In this document: piece after piece, positions 17,876 to 26,275 of the stretch
Layout of the letters: each line of letters starts with the position of its first letter
Position numbering within the stretch: the stretch's first letter is position 1
Position numbers and translations under genes: made by a program
Notes under the pieces: generated by a model
Databases searched by the model: none
The model's input: only the letters and a program-made list of their open reading frames with translations
What the model was told of the DNA's origin: nothing
Origin: Humibacter ginsenosidimutans
Lineage (GTDB): Bacteria > Actinomycetota > Actinomycetes > Actinomycetales > Microbacteriaceae
DNA length: 64,000 nt
Direction of reading: 5' to 3'
Assembly (NCBI RefSeq): GCF_007859675.1
Contig: NZ_CP042305.1
Span: forward strand, 1,364,001 to 1,428,000

Positions 17876-19060
17876 TTACTCCGCCGCGGCGAGCTGCCCG
17901 CAGGCGCCGTCGATCTCCTTGCCGCGGGTGTCGCGCAGCGTGGTCGGGATGCCCGCGGCCTCGAGCCGGCGCACGAACTCGGCCGTGACATCCTTCTCGC
18001 TCGCGGTCCAGATGGAACCCGGCGTCGGGTTGAGCGGAATCGGGTTGACGTGCACCCAGCCGTGGCCGCGCTCGTTGAGCTTCTGCGCGAGCAGGTCGGC
18101 GCGCCAGGCGTGGTCGTTCATGTCCTTGATGAGCGCGTATTCGATCGAGACGCGGCGGCCGGTCTTCTCGAAGTAGTGGCGGGCGGCATCCAGTGCCTCG
18201 TCGACCTTCCATCGCGAGTTCACCGGGATGAGCTCGTCGCGCAGCCCGTCGTCTGGCGCGTGCAGCGAGAGAGCGAACGTGAGCGGGATGTCTTCGTCGG
18301 CGAGCTTGCGGATCGCGGGCACGAGTCCGACGGTCGACACCGTGATGGCGCGGGCCGACATGCCGAGACCATCCGGCTGCGGGGCGACGAGCGTGCGAAT
18401 GGCGTTCATCAGCCGCTTGTAGTTCGCCAGCGGCTCCCCCATGCCCATGAAGACGATGTTGTGCACGCGCTCCGGGGCGCCGTCCGGCCGGTGCCCCAAT
18501 TCGCCGGCGGCGATCGCGCGGTTGGCGGCGACCACCTGATCGACGATCTCCGCCGCCGACAAGTTGCGCGTGAGGCCCTGCTGACCGGTGGCGCAGAACG
18601 GACAGTTCATGCCGCAGCCAGCCTGCGACGAGATGCACAGCGTGATGCGACCCGGGTAGCGCATGAGCACCGACTCGACGAGGGCGCCGTCGAACAGCCG
18701 CCAGAGGAACTTGATGGTGCGCCCGTCGTCGGTGCGGAACCGCCGCACCTCGGTGAGCAGCGGCGGCAAGAGGCTCGAGACCAGTTCTTCGCGACCGGAT
18801 GCCGGCAGATCGGTCATGGCCGCGGCATCCGTCGTGTAGTGCGTGAAGTAGTGCGTCGACAGCTGCTTGGCACGGAATCCGGGCAGACCGAGCTCCTCGA
18901 CCTTCGCCTTGCGCTCGGCCGGCGTCAGATCGGCCAGGTGCGTCTCCGGCTGCTTGCGCCGCGGGGAGGCGAACTGCAGCGCCGGCCTGCCGTCGGCCGC
19001 CAGCTGCTGCGTCCAACCTTCGGTCGCCGGGCGCACCTGCCTGATCGTCGTCTCGCTCAC
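17876..19060 (-). CDS. rlmN: 23S rRNA (adenine2503-C2)-methyltransferase
   Basis: A 394-residue radical-SAM enzyme. The CxxxCxxC cluster motif is CGMNCPFC, followed by [16 protein letters not shown] and the SAM-binding [11 protein letters not shown]; a C-terminal catalytic Cys is present in IDGACGQL. It methylates A2503 of 23S rRNA (and A37 of some tRNAs) through a Cys-methyl intermediate. The length is normal. A longer frame-shifted ORF covers the same region but lacks the motifs. The start is the ATG at 19060, 57 bp from the divergent cupin gene. Confidence 0.97.
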   Translation of the reverse strand: MSETTIRQVRPATEGWTQQLAADGRPALQFASPRRKQPETHLADLTPAERKAKVEELGLPGFRAKQLSTHYFTHYTTDAAAMTDLPASGREELVSSLLPPLLTEVRRFRTDDGRTIKFLWRLFDGALVESVLMRYPGRITLCISSQAGCGMNCPFCATGQQGLTRNLSAAEIVDQVVAANRAIAAGELGHRPDGAPERVHNIVFMGMGEPLANYKRLMNAIRTLVAPQPDGLGMSARAITVSTVGLVPAIRKLADEDIPLTFALSLHAPDDGLRDELIPVNSRWKVDEALDAARHYFEKTGRRVSIEYALIKDMNDHAWRADLLAQKLNERGHGWVHVNPIPLNPTPGSIWTASEKDVTAEFVRRLEAAGIPTTLRDTRGKEIDGACGQLAAAE

Positions 19061-19117
19061 CGGTCAATTGTCTCAGGATGCCGCTGAGCATTCCCCGCAC
19101 CGGTACGTTCGGTGCTC

Positions 19118-19459
19118 ATGGCAGATCTCAGCGAACGCGTCACCCGCACCCTCGAGCTCGACGTCACGCTCCCCGATCCCAAGGCGGTCGGGCGCGTCGA
19201 AGTGCGTCGCATCCGCATGCTCGCAGGCACCCCGTCGGGCGCGCACGTGCACAACGGGCCGGTGTTCGGCACCATTGTCGCGGGCCGCGTGCGGTACGCG
19301 GTCGAAGGGGCGGCGGAGCGCATTCTCACGCCGGGCGACGTGTTCTACGAGCCGGAAGGCGTGCGGGTCGACAGCTTCGACGCGCTGGAAGACGACGCCG
19401 AGTTCATCGGAGTGTTCCCGTTGCAGCCCCGCCAGGACGCGGGCATGGTCTTCGTCTGA
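19118..19459 (+). CDS. Small cupin-domain protein
   Basis: A single-domain cupin of 113 residues (115 if the ATG at 19112 is used). Cupin motif 1 is represented by SGAHVHNGPVFGTIVAGRVR, with two His spaced as metal ligands, and motif 2 by LTPGDVFYEPEGV. Such proteins bind a metal or small ligand and may act as isomerases, dioxygenases or sensors; the role here cannot be assigned. It is divergent from rlmN and stands at the left edge of the low-GC accessory island, but its own composition is like the core genome. Confidence 0.8.
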   Translation: MADLSERVTRTLELDVTLPDPKAVGRVEVRRIRMLAGTPSGAHVHNGPVFGTIVAGRVRYAVEGAAERILTPGDVFYEPEGVRVDSFDALEDDAEFIGVFPLQPRQDAGMVFV

Positions 19460-19623
19460 ACGAGCTCGTCGGCTCGAGTCCGAGCTCCGTGTAGGTTCCA
19501 CGCCGAGATGGCGCGAGAGCCTGGGAGTCTCAGGCAGGTGGCATGGTTTCCACGGCCGTTTATCCATGGAAGGTGACGAAGTCCTACAGCCGACTCAACT
19601 GCCAGGCTTCATAAGGGGATCCT

Positions 19624-20382
19624 TCACTGCACGATGGGTATCGGGTTCAGAAGCTGATCGAATGCCGGTTCAAGCCGCGTGGCTCTCGCATCGTCAACGA
19701 ATCCGATCTCCTCAAGGAATAGCCGCGTGAGACCGCGTCGGCTGTTGTCGAGGTCCATTGGAATCACGCGCGCCGCACGGCTGGACTCCAGCTTCGATCG
19801 CTCCCCGTCGGGCAACTGATCGACTCCGCGACCGTGCCAGTAGGGCAGATCGTTCCGGACACACATCAGGGTCACGACGGTATCGCGCAGCTCATCGAGC
19901 ATTATCGCGGCCTGCCACAACTTGCGCCGCGCCACCGCAGACCTCGCGTGTAGCGCATACAGCCAGCCCATCCCGATGGTTCGATCCAGATCAGGCGGCG
20001 CGGGCTCCGTTGCTGTCCCAGGCGTGCCGAAGAGCAACCGGAACGGAGCCTCCGTCGCGCGAAACTGGGCGAACGGCCAGAACGACAGATCGATCTGAAG
20101 CGAGGACTCAAGGAGGAAGACGCGATAGCGGATGCCTCCAGCCAACAAGTCAAACGTGTCGGCGACCGGACTGACAGCCCCGAGGTAGCTGGTCCATTCG
20201 CCCACAACCGTGGGTTCGTCCGCGTCGGGAGCCAGCTGCAACACCAAGTCGATGTCGGACCAGTTGTCCTCCGCGTCCCGCGCGGCTGAACCCACTAAGG
20301 CTGCACCAGCGATCGCCGCGTCATCCCTGGCTCGCTCGACCAGAGCAGTTCGGACGGCTTCTCGTTCACGTGGATCAAACAC
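19624..20382 (-). CDS. Nucleotidyltransferase-fold protein (antibiotic NTase-like)
   Basis: A 252-residue protein with the NTP-transferase signature GSAARDAEDNWSDIDL: Gly31-Ser32, then Asp43 and Asp45. A third acidic residue is in LQIDLSF (Asp98). These are the metal-binding carboxylates of polymerase-beta-type nucleotidyltransferases. The C-terminal helical half resembles aminoglycoside or lincosamide adenylyltransferases in layout, but I cannot assign a substrate. The start is GTG at 20382 (plus-strand CAC). It follows the AAA-TIR gene by 73 bp on the same strand and has similarly reduced GC, so it may belong to the same acquired operon. Confidence 0.75.
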   Translation of the reverse strand: MFDPREREAVRTALVERARDDAAIAGAALVGSAARDAEDNWSDIDLVLQLAPDADEPTVVGEWTSYLGAVSPVADTFDLLAGGIRYRVFLLESSLQIDLSFWPFAQFRATEAPFRLLFGTPGTATEPAPPDLDRTIGMGWLYALHARSAVARRKLWQAAIMLDELRDTVVTLMCVRNDLPYWHGRGVDQLPDGERSKLESSRAARVIPMDLDNSRRGLTRLFLEEIGFVDDARATRLEPAFDQLLNPIPIVQ

Positions 20383-20455
20383 GCCTCAAGTCAAACCCAT
20401 GCTTGCGTTGGAGTCGACGCCCGATGGCGGATCCGCTTGCGGGCATCGCCGGAGA

Positions 20456-21928
20456 CTACTCGGCCAGCCCGAGCTTCTCCGAGATCACGCTCGCGTGCGC
20501 GGATGCTTGGTCCTGCACCGCTGCATCTGGGTCCCAGTCCAGGCCGAAGAGGCTTCGCGTCGCGTCGAATGGCTCCGGCGGAATCTTGATGGACCAAACT
20601 GGGATTACCTGGCCCGCTTCGATCCGATCCTTATATTTGCTTGCCTCGAAGAGAGTCCACCGCTTTCTGCCATACATCTCCCCAAGGACTGCAACGACGT
20701 AGCGCGAGCCGGACTCGTATATCGGCCCGAGGTACGTTTCGACGTCCTGGCCGAGGAAGCGCGCCTGCTCGGCGCTGTCGTAGAAGACCGCGTGCCCCAA
20801 GTCCTCCAGGGCATCACGAAGGGCCGACGCATAAGCTCGGTCCTCGCCCGCGAACGAGAGAGCGATGTCGTAGCTCTCTTCGTAGTCCACTCGCTTGAAA
20901 CCGACCTCTCGCACGAAGTCTGGCCACGAGACGGCGCGCAAGTAGAAGGTGAGCATGGGATCCTCGACGGAGAGAACGCTCGTCTTCTCATCGAAGTGCA
21001 GGAGCTTGCTGATCGCGGGCTGAGCCACGAGAGACGCGAGGTAACCCCGGTCGAGCACGAGGAAAACGCTCGCCTTTTCGGTCGGATGGCGCCTAATCTC
21101 GTCCCGGATCGAGATGCTCCAGGAGTCGGCCTCGCTGAGCCACCGCAGAATGTGGAGGTAGGGAGCGCGTCCTCCTGGCCTGAATCTCGTTCCGCGCGCG
21201 AAGCTTCGTACGGAATCTCCGAATCGATCCCGTTGCCGCTCCACCACCTTCCGCTGGATCGCGGCGTACGTGGTGGCGACTTCCACGCTCTCTTCAGGAC
21301 GCTCTGTGAGGTCCGCCTGGAGACAGGCGTCCATGCAGAGGAGCTGGGCGATATAGAAGCTGCCGCGAGCATTCTGGACGATCAACGCGCGGGCTGCGAG
21401 CGATACATTGAAGGCCCTCTCCCCGGCGGTTACGAGCTCGTCGATCTTCAAGTCGGGCTCCGCCTCGAACCGGAGGACTTCGAGTCGATTTGTGAGGTCT
21501 GGCGACGAATCGATGAGGCTCTTACCCGCCTCATTGATCCCGATGATCACGAGCTTCCGACTCTCGTCCTCGGCATCGGCGGTGACCTTGAGTAGGTCGG
21601 CGATCCTTCGCTTCACGGACTCTTCGAGCCGGTGAAAGTCATCAATCACGACCGTGCCGAAAGCACCGAGTTCAGGCAGTGCGTCCAGATACTCCACGTC
21701 GACGGGCTCTCGCGCGGTGAGACGCGTGACTTCCTTGTCGAGACCCTCCTCTTCAAGGGCCCTGGTGATTGCGGTGGACTTGCCGATGCCCGACGGACCC
21801 TCCACGATGACACCCCTGCCTGGGGTTCGGAGCGCGACCCTCAGTCGCGAGTACTCCGACGGACGAACGAAAGTGTGGGTCGGTATTCCGGACGTCTTGA
21901 AGACCTCTTCGACTCGCAACAGCGCCAT
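20456..21928 (-). CDS. AAA/STAND ATPase with C-terminal TIR domain (candidate immune effector)
   Basis: A 490-residue fusion. The N-terminal P-loop ATPase has Walker A GPSGIGKS (44-51), Walker B VVIDDFH (93-99), a sensor-like strand VIIGIN (127-132) and an Arg in LTNRLEVLRFE. A helical/winged middle region follows (about 170-345). The C-terminus (352-446) is a TIR domain: box 1 YDIALSFAGED (353-363), the loop VFYDSAEQARFLGQD, and WTLFEASKY with Glu428 at the place of the catalytic Glu of NAD-cleaving TIRs. TIR effectors in bacterial immunity degrade NAD or make signalling nucleotides once an ATPase sensor oligomerises; that role is inferred. Codon use is less GC-biased than in the neighbours, suggesting transfer. 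A zinc-ribbon gene precedes it by 56 bp. Confidence 0.85.
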   Translation of the reverse strand: MALLRVEEVFKTSGIPTHTFVRPSEYSRLRVALRTPGRGVIVEGPSGIGKSTAITRALEEEGLDKEVTRLTAREPVDVEYLDALPELGAFGTVVIDDFHRLEESVKRRIADLLKVTADAEDESRKLVIIGINEAGKSLIDSSPDLTNRLEVLRFEAEPDLKIDELVTAGERAFNVSLAARALIVQNARGSFYIAQLLCMDACLQADLTERPEESVEVATTYAAIQRKVVERQRDRFGDSVRSFARGTRFRPGGRAPYLHILRWLSEADSWSISIRDEIRRHPTEKASVFLVLDRGYLASLVAQPAISKLLHFDEKTSVLSVEDPMLTFYLRAVSWPDFVREVGFKRVDYEESYDIALSFAGEDRAYASALRDALEDLGHAVFYDSAEQARFLGQDVETYLGPIYESGSRYVVAVLGEMYGRKRWTLFEASKYKDRIEAGQVIPVWSIKIPPEPFDATRSLFGLDWDPDAAVQDQASAHASVISEKLGLAE

Positions 21929-21984
21929 GGCCCAACCCTAGAGGCACGAGGGCACACGCACTGTCGCAGTACGAGGGGTTGCTT

Positions 21985-22158
21985 TCAATCGAACGCCCGG
22001 GACTCAACGCGCGTCAGGTTGCGGCGATGGCCGTTCGGACAAAACCATTCGTCGAAGTCTGTACGGTCCCGGCCAGGCGCCTGTTTCGGGCGACGCTGCT
22101 CCGGTTTGACGCTGAGCGTCATCGGCTGGCCACATTCGGTGCACTGTGCGGTGAACAT
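21985..22158 (-). CDS. 57-residue zinc-ribbon-like protein
   Basis: A short frame starting at ATG 22158 and ending with TGA at 21985. It encodes Cys6-x2-Cys9 (QCTECGQP) and, 31 residues on, Cys40-x3-His44 (WFCPNGH), a pattern that fits a one-zinc ribbon. The rest is basic and polar (KPEQRRPKQAPGRDRTDFDE), compatible with nucleic-acid binding. It is followed after 56 bp by the AAA-TIR gene on the same strand. I do not recognise the family. No strong ribosome binding site is visible, but the ordered Cys/His spacing makes chance coding unlikely. Confidence 0.6.
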   Translation of the reverse strand: MFTAQCTECGQPMTLSVKPEQRRPKQAPGRDRTDFDEWFCPNGHRRNLTRVESRAFD

Positions 22159-22432
22159 GGCTCAATCTTGGCTCTGCACTCCGACATCCGACGGAACCCG
22201 TCGGTAACGCCGTGCTGCCGCGTCAGATTCACCGCCAGGTGGCTGCCGATCGCCTACGGCGTCCGCTGACAAACGACACCGGCGCCACGCTGCCCCGCAG
22301 GGGACCCCCAAGTGATGCAATTGACCGACGAAGCGCTGCGTCGCCCACCGGGACCAATTCCGGCACGGTCGTGGACCCGCTAGCGTATGCCGCAAATAGG
22401 CACCTGCTCGAGCTTGGCCTATGGTCAGCGTC

Positions 22433-22831
22433 ATGACTGAACCGCCGTCGACGGCAACGAGGGAAGCGGACATTGAGTTGCGTTTTCTGGATGCCATGAC
22501 GGAGGTCGCCCGAACGGTGCTGGGACCCACCACGCAGAGCACATACCTGACTGCCAACGAAGAGGCAGGACAGTTCGTGATCGAATACGTCGATGCCCAC
22601 CACGGCAGGGACGCCTACTCACTGTGGATGGAAGTGAGTGATCTGTTCGATCACTTCAGGGGCCCGCAGTCCGATCAGCTTTGCGACGAGGAGGGTCGTA
22701 AGGCCGCCCGCAAGTGGCTATCGCTCGACCTAACATCCGAACGCGAAATTGACGCGTACTTCCAGCAGTGGTGGCCCGCCGAATTCGCTCGCGCCTGGGA
22801 CCAAGGCCTGGCGGTCGCGAACGACAAGTAG
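22433..22831 (+). CDS. Hypothetical acidic protein in accessory island
   Basis: A 132-residue soluble protein of unknown family starting at ATG 22433 (an in-frame ATG at 22421 is also possible). It is rich in acidic and aromatic residues, for example YSLWMEVSDLFDHF and YFQQWWPAEFARAWDQG, and looks mostly helical. There is no signal peptide, membrane segment or recognisable motif. Its mixed codon use matches the accessory island, and it is divergent from the zinc-ribbon/AAA-TIR genes. Confidence 0.6.
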   Translation: MTEPPSTATREADIELRFLDAMTEVARTVLGPTTQSTYLTANEEAGQFVIEYVDAHHGRDAYSLWMEVSDLFDHFRGPQSDQLCDEEGRKAARKWLSLDLTSEREIDAYFQQWWPAEFARAWDQGLAVANDK

Positions 22832-22868
22832 TTACGTTGCGGTGACCGATCGGTCTGCGGGCGGATTG

Positions 22869-22947
22869 CTAACCCTGGGCCGTCAGGGTGCCGACGGCTT
22901 CGATGGTGCGTTTGGCGCCGAGCGGGTCTTCGAGCATCGGATACGCT
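22869..22947 (-). pseudogene. Possible 3'-end relic of a lost gene
   Basis: On the minus strand a short frame ends with TAG at 22869 and reads MLEDPLGAKRTIEAVGTLTA near its end. Its codons are strongly GC3-biased like core genes, unlike the surrounding island. No start or complete domain precedes it, so it looks like the tail of a gene truncated when the island formed. The family is not identified. Confidence 0.35.
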
Positions 22948-22953
22948 CGGGCT

Positions 22954-23310
22954 GTGTACGGCATCCCAGATGGCGAGACGTTCGCGTTTCTGCAGGGGCG
23001 ATCACTCGACCAGTTGAGCTTTGGCCGCTGGCAGCTGATCCTGCGCTTCGATGAGGGTGTGTACGTTTCGGTCGAGAGTGACCTCGGTGTGCAGCTGTCA
23101 GGGGGTGAAGAGACCGTGGTTGCAGACGCTCGCGAGGTCGCGGCGACTCTTGTGATGGCGCTAGGGACTCGAGTTACCAATGTCAAGGTCAACGACTCGC
23201 AAAGCTTCTCAATGACCTTCGAGGACGGCCTATCGGTCCGTGTAATCGACGCCACCGAACACTACGAGTCATTCCAGGCCAGCGACCGCGACCGAGAAGT
23301 CGTCGTCTAG
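22954..23310 (+). CDS. Small beta-rich hypothetical protein (DUF6188-like)
   Basis: A 118-residue protein read from GTG 22954 (start VYGIPDGETFAFLQGRSLDQ). The layout is a chain of short beta strands, including LSFGRWQLILRF, VYVSVESDLGVQL and GTRVTNVKVN, resembling actinobacterial DUF6188 proteins; this match is by eye and tentative. An upstream in-frame ATG at 22888 would run over the relic at 22869-22947, so the GTG is preferred. Function is unknown. It is the second plus-strand orphan in the island. Confidence 0.55.
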   Translation: MYGIPDGETFAFLQGRSLDQLSFGRWQLILRFDEGVYVSVESDLGVQLSGGEETVVADAREVAATLVMALGTRVTNVKVNDSQSFSMTFEDGLSVRVIDATEHYESFQASDRDREVVV

Positions 23311-23919
23311 TTCGCGAAACGCTGTTACCCGCATAAGAGAGGCACACAACGGGACCCGTAATAGACGCCGCACTGCCGAATGCGGGGCCTATTCTCAAAG
23401 GTTCGCCTAGGTGGAGAGGGCTCTCGTGCGGTACGTCAACGCATCCCCGGTGTCGCTGAGCGCGGAGTGGGCTGTGCGCCGGTTCACTACGGATCCGCCT
23501 CGATACGTTTGGCATGCCGAGTGGCGAGTTCGCATGACTGTACACAGAGGATGACGCGGATCATCTGCTCATTGTGCCGCGTCTTCGGCGCCCGCAAACC
23601 GGTCCACCAGCGGACGAACTCCCCGGCGCCTCGACTGCGAGAATCCGCGGCCGAGCGATGTGCGTAAGACTCGTACGGTGAAATGCCCGGTGATGGGGCG
23701 TCAACTGCAACATCATTCCTGAGCAATGGTCTAGTTTGCTGTCACTGCGCTGGACACGAATGCCGGCCCCAAGCCGCCTCTTATGACGACCCAGCCACGC
23801 GCCGAGCCTGACCTGTCTCAGCTACATGGCGAATTCGCCAGACGCTCGCCAACCCCGTGAGAATTCGCCATCTCGGCTGAGAACCTACACTCCGAACGTC
23901 GACTCGGGCCGCGCTGCGA
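23311..23919. other. 609-bp gap in accessory island with one possible 42-residue ORF
   Basis: No full-length gene is visible. The only frame that looks plausible runs on plus from GTG 23426 to TGA 23554 (42 residues, containing RRFTTDPPRYVWHAEW), preceded by GGAGAGG; it may be a real microprotein or a fragment. The right end holds a long inverted repeat (23817-23881). Base composition is lower in GC than the flanking core genes, and no transposase frame was found on either strand. Confidence 0.5.
23817..23881. repeat. Imperfect inverted repeat, perfect core ATGGCGAATTC
   Basis: ATGGCGAATTC at 23826-23836 and its exact complement GAATTCGCCAT at 23861-23871 are separated by 24 bp. The symmetry extends outward to CTCAGC (23817-23822) and GCTGAG (23876-23881). 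It lies just downstream of gntK, at the right border of the low-GC island. It could be a terminator for gntK, an insertion-element remnant or a recombination site. Confidence 0.65.
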
Positions 23920-24438
23920 TTACTCGCCGTCGCCGGCGAGCGCGGCGCGGATGTCCGCAACCGTCTGTTCGACCGTCACCTCGCCGTGGAAGACGGCGCC
24001 GAACTCGTCGTCGGTCAGCGGCTCGAGCGCGGCGAGCTGGGAGTCCAGCAGTCCGGCGGGCATGTACTCGTGCGCACGCGTGTGCACGCGCTCTTCCAGC
24101 GCGGCGCGCTCCGGGTCGAGGTGCGCGAAGAACACGCCTGGTGCATATTCACGCAGCAGATCGCGATAGCGCCGCTTCAGGGCGCTGCACGCCACGATGA
24201 CTCCGTCACCGACGGCCAGCCGCTCGCCGATCGTGCGCAGCCACGGCTCGCGATCCTGATCGGCGAGCGGGATGCCCGCACGCATCTTCTCCTTGTTGGC
24301 CGCCGAATGCAGGTCGTCGCCGTCGATGAACACGCGGCCCGATGCGTCGGCGAGCGCGTTGCCCACGACCGTCTTGCCCGCACCGGAGACCCCCATCAGC
24401 ACGATGGGGGGCAACTGCACGGGAGGCACGACGGTCAT
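23920..24438 (-). CDS. gntK: Gluconokinase
   Basis: A 172-residue GntK with P-loop GVSGAGKT (16-23), the gluconate-site pattern FIDGDDLHSAANKEKM, and the SALKRRYRDLLR lid segment. It phosphorylates D-gluconate to 6-phosphogluconate, the substrate of Gnd encoded at 26276-27730. The ATG at 24438 overlaps the MerR stop by ATGA (24435-24438), so gntK is coupled to merR. An upstream in-frame extension would lie inside merR and is rejected. Confidence 0.95.
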   Translation of the reverse strand: MTVVPPVQLPPIVLMGVSGAGKTVVGNALADASGRVFIDGDDLHSAANKEKMRAGIPLADQDREPWLRTIGERLAVGDGVIVACSALKRRYRDLLREYAPGVFFAHLDPERAALEERVHTRAHEYMPAGLLDSQLAALEPLTDDEFGAVFHGEVTVEQTVADIRAALAGDGE

Positions 24439-24899
24439 AAAGACATTCTGGTCGATGGGCGACGCATCCCGTTCGCCATGGCCCGCTCCACACGCCGGTC
24501 GAGCTCGGCTCCGGTGACAGGACACGTCAGGGGGTCGCGCGCCGGGCACTGACTCAGGTGGTCGAGCATGTCGGCCGCGGAGAGCATCCGCTCGGCGTTC
24601 TCACGCAGCGCGTCAGCACCACCCCGCAAGCGCGCCGCGCGCTGCCCGGCCGTTCTCGCGTCGATGACCTGCTGCGTGCGGTCCAGGGGGAGCATGGCGT
24701 CGTCATGGAGGAGCTGCACGTACGCGAGCACGGCGAGGGAACGCTCGTCGTAATAGCGCACCCCGCCTCGTCGTTCCGTCGCAGGAAGCACGCCGAGCTC
24801 GTCGTAGTAGCGCAGTGCCGAAACGGCCATTCCGAACGCATCGGCCACCTCGCGGATCGAGTGCAGCTTCGACCCCTGCTCCATCGCCTGCACTCCCAT
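24435..24899 (-). CDS. MerR-family transcriptional regulator
   Basis: A 154-residue regulator. The winged helix-turn-helix (about residues 12-80, with SIREVADAFGMAVSALRYYD and RYYDERSLAVLAYVQLL) is followed by a coiled dimer helix. It has two Cys near the C-terminus (CPARDPLTCPVTG), which might sense metal or redox state. The ATG at 24899 is chosen; 24884 is possible. It is in an operon with gntK and divergent from an MFS gene, with a perfect dyad in the gap. It probably controls the transporter and its own operon. Confidence 0.87.
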   Translation of the reverse strand: MGVQAMEQGSKLHSIREVADAFGMAVSALRYYDELGVLPATERRGGVRYYDERSLAVLAYVQLLHDDAMLPLDRTQQVIDARTAGQRAARLRGGADALRENAERMLSAADMLDHLSQCPARDPLTCPVTGAELDRRVERAMANGMRRPSTRMSL

Positions 24900-24911
24900 C
24901 GCTCGACTTGC

Positions 24912-24929
24912 GCTCAAGCCGACTTGAGC
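24912..24929. promoter_or_regulatory. Perfect dyad, candidate MerR operator
   Basis: GCTCAAG-CCGA-CTTGAGC is a perfect 7+4+7 palindrome in the 46-bp gap between merR and the MFS gene. MerR proteins bind such dyads within the spacer of the promoter they control. The short gap means both divergent promoters overlap the site. Confidence 0.6.
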
Positions 24930-24945
24930 TGAAAGCCTACCGGAC

Positions 24946-26193
24946 ATGCAAGAGAATGTGTCCTCATCCCCGTTGCGGCGGCGCACGGTCGTGCTCGTGG
25001 TGGGCTTCGTGCTGCTCTCGCTGAGCGTGCGCGCCCCCTTCGGCCAGATCGGGGCCCTGCAACCACGCGTGCAGTTCCCGAGCGCCGTGGTGGGCGTCGC
25101 CGGCCTCCTTCCGCCGCTGATGATGGGGCTGCTCGCGCCGGTCGCACCGGTGCTCCGACGACGCATGGGCGACGAGCGGGCGCTCATCGTCGCCTGTGGT
25201 GTCGGCGTGCTCGGCGCAGGCATCCGGATGCTCGGTCTCCCCGGCCTGCTCGCAGGAACGGCCGTCATGGGCGCCGCGATCGGTGTGGCGAACGTGCTCA
25301 TCCCGGTGCTGGTCCGTCGACGATTCTCGACCAGCACCGGACTGGCCATGGGCGGCTACGCCCTCGCGATGGGGGCCGGCTCCGCAGCCGTGACGGCCGC
25401 CACTCTCCCCGTGCTCGACGCGACCGGGTCGTGGCCGCTCGCGATCGCCGTGGCCGTCATGCCCGCTCTGCTCGCCCTGGCCGGCATGGTGCCGCAGTGG
25501 TGGCACGACGAGCCTCGTGCCGAAGCCGTTGCCGACACCGTGGCGGGACATCCGATGCGAAGCCGGCTCGGCTGGAGCCTGCTGCTCTTCTTCGGCATAC
25601 AGTCACTGCTGTTCTACACGACGCTCGCGTGGCTGCCGAGCATGCTCGTGGCCGGAGGCCTCTCCCCCGCCGCGGCCGGCATCCTGCTCGATGCGCTCAT
25701 CGTGTGCGTCGCCCCCGGTGGAGCGGCGGGGGCCGCGGCAGCGGGGCGGATGCGTCAGCATCACACGCTCATCGTCGTGACAGCACTTGCGTGCGCGACC
25801 GGACTCCTCGGTGTCCTCGTGCTGCCGTCCGATGCTCGGGTGGGGGCTGTGGTCGTGCTCGGCATCGGACTGGGTGCCGGGCAGGCCGTACCGGGGGTGC
25901 TCTACGGCAAACGCGGGACGGACGCCGCACACACGGCTTCGCTCTCCGCCTTCGCACAGACGGAGGGCTTCGTGCTCGCCGCCTTCGGACCATTGCTCGC
26001 CTCGGCGCTGCACACGAGAGCCGGCTCCTGGATGCCGGTCATCGTCTGCCTCATCGGCATCTCCATGCTCGGTGCACCGCTCGCCTGGAGAGCCGGATCG
26101 ATCGGCGCGCAGGGAGCGAGGAACAGTGACTCTGCCACTGAAGGCGAGTCTTCGAACAGCGGGCACCGACTCGTCGGCAGCCAGCCCGAATGA
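24946..26193 (+). CDS. MFS transporter, CynX/NimT-like
   Basis: A 415-residue protein with about 12 membrane helices and the cytoplasmic loop RRRMGDER after helix 2. The N-terminus LLSLSVRAPFGQIGAL resembles the CynX group (cyanate, nitroimidazole and related anion carriers). The C-terminal 40 residues are polar. It is divergent from merR, which probably regulates it. The substrate is unknown; an efflux role or uptake of a small organic anion are both possible. The start ATG at 24946 has almost no leader, so translation may be leaderless. Confidence 0.82.
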   Translation: MQENVSSSPLRRRTVVLVVGFVLLSLSVRAPFGQIGALQPRVQFPSAVVGVAGLLPPLMMGLLAPVAPVLRRRMGDERALIVACGVGVLGAGIRMLGLPGLLAGTAVMGAAIGVANVLIPVLVRRRFSTSTGLAMGGYALAMGAGSAAVTAATLPVLDATGSWPLAIAVAVMPALLALAGMVPQWWHDEPRAEAVADTVAGHPMRSRLGWSLLLFFGIQSLLFYTTLAWLPSMLVAGGLSPAAAGILLDALIVCVAPGGAAGAAAAGRMRQHHTLIVVTALACATGLLGVLVLPSDARVGAVVVLGIGLGAGQAVPGVLYGKRGTDAAHTASLSAFAQTEGFVLAAFGPLLASALHTRAGSWMPVIVCLIGISMLGAPLAWRAGSIGAQGARNSDSATEGESSNSGHRLVGSQPE

Positions 26194-26275
26194 CATCGAG
26201 CATGCCCGCTCCCGTAGAGTTGGAATCCCGCATCGCGTGGGATACCACTCACCCCGTCTTTCGAGGAGTAGCGCC

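Noticed and set aside
22316..22384. A 22-codon plus-strand ORF (MQLTDEALRRPPGPIPARSW...)
   Set aside because: Too short, no motif, no clear ribosome binding site; not separable from chance.
19460..23919. Prophage or insertion sequence in the low-GC island
   Set aside because: No integrase, transposase or phage structural gene was found on either strand, only an inverted repeat and a gene relic.
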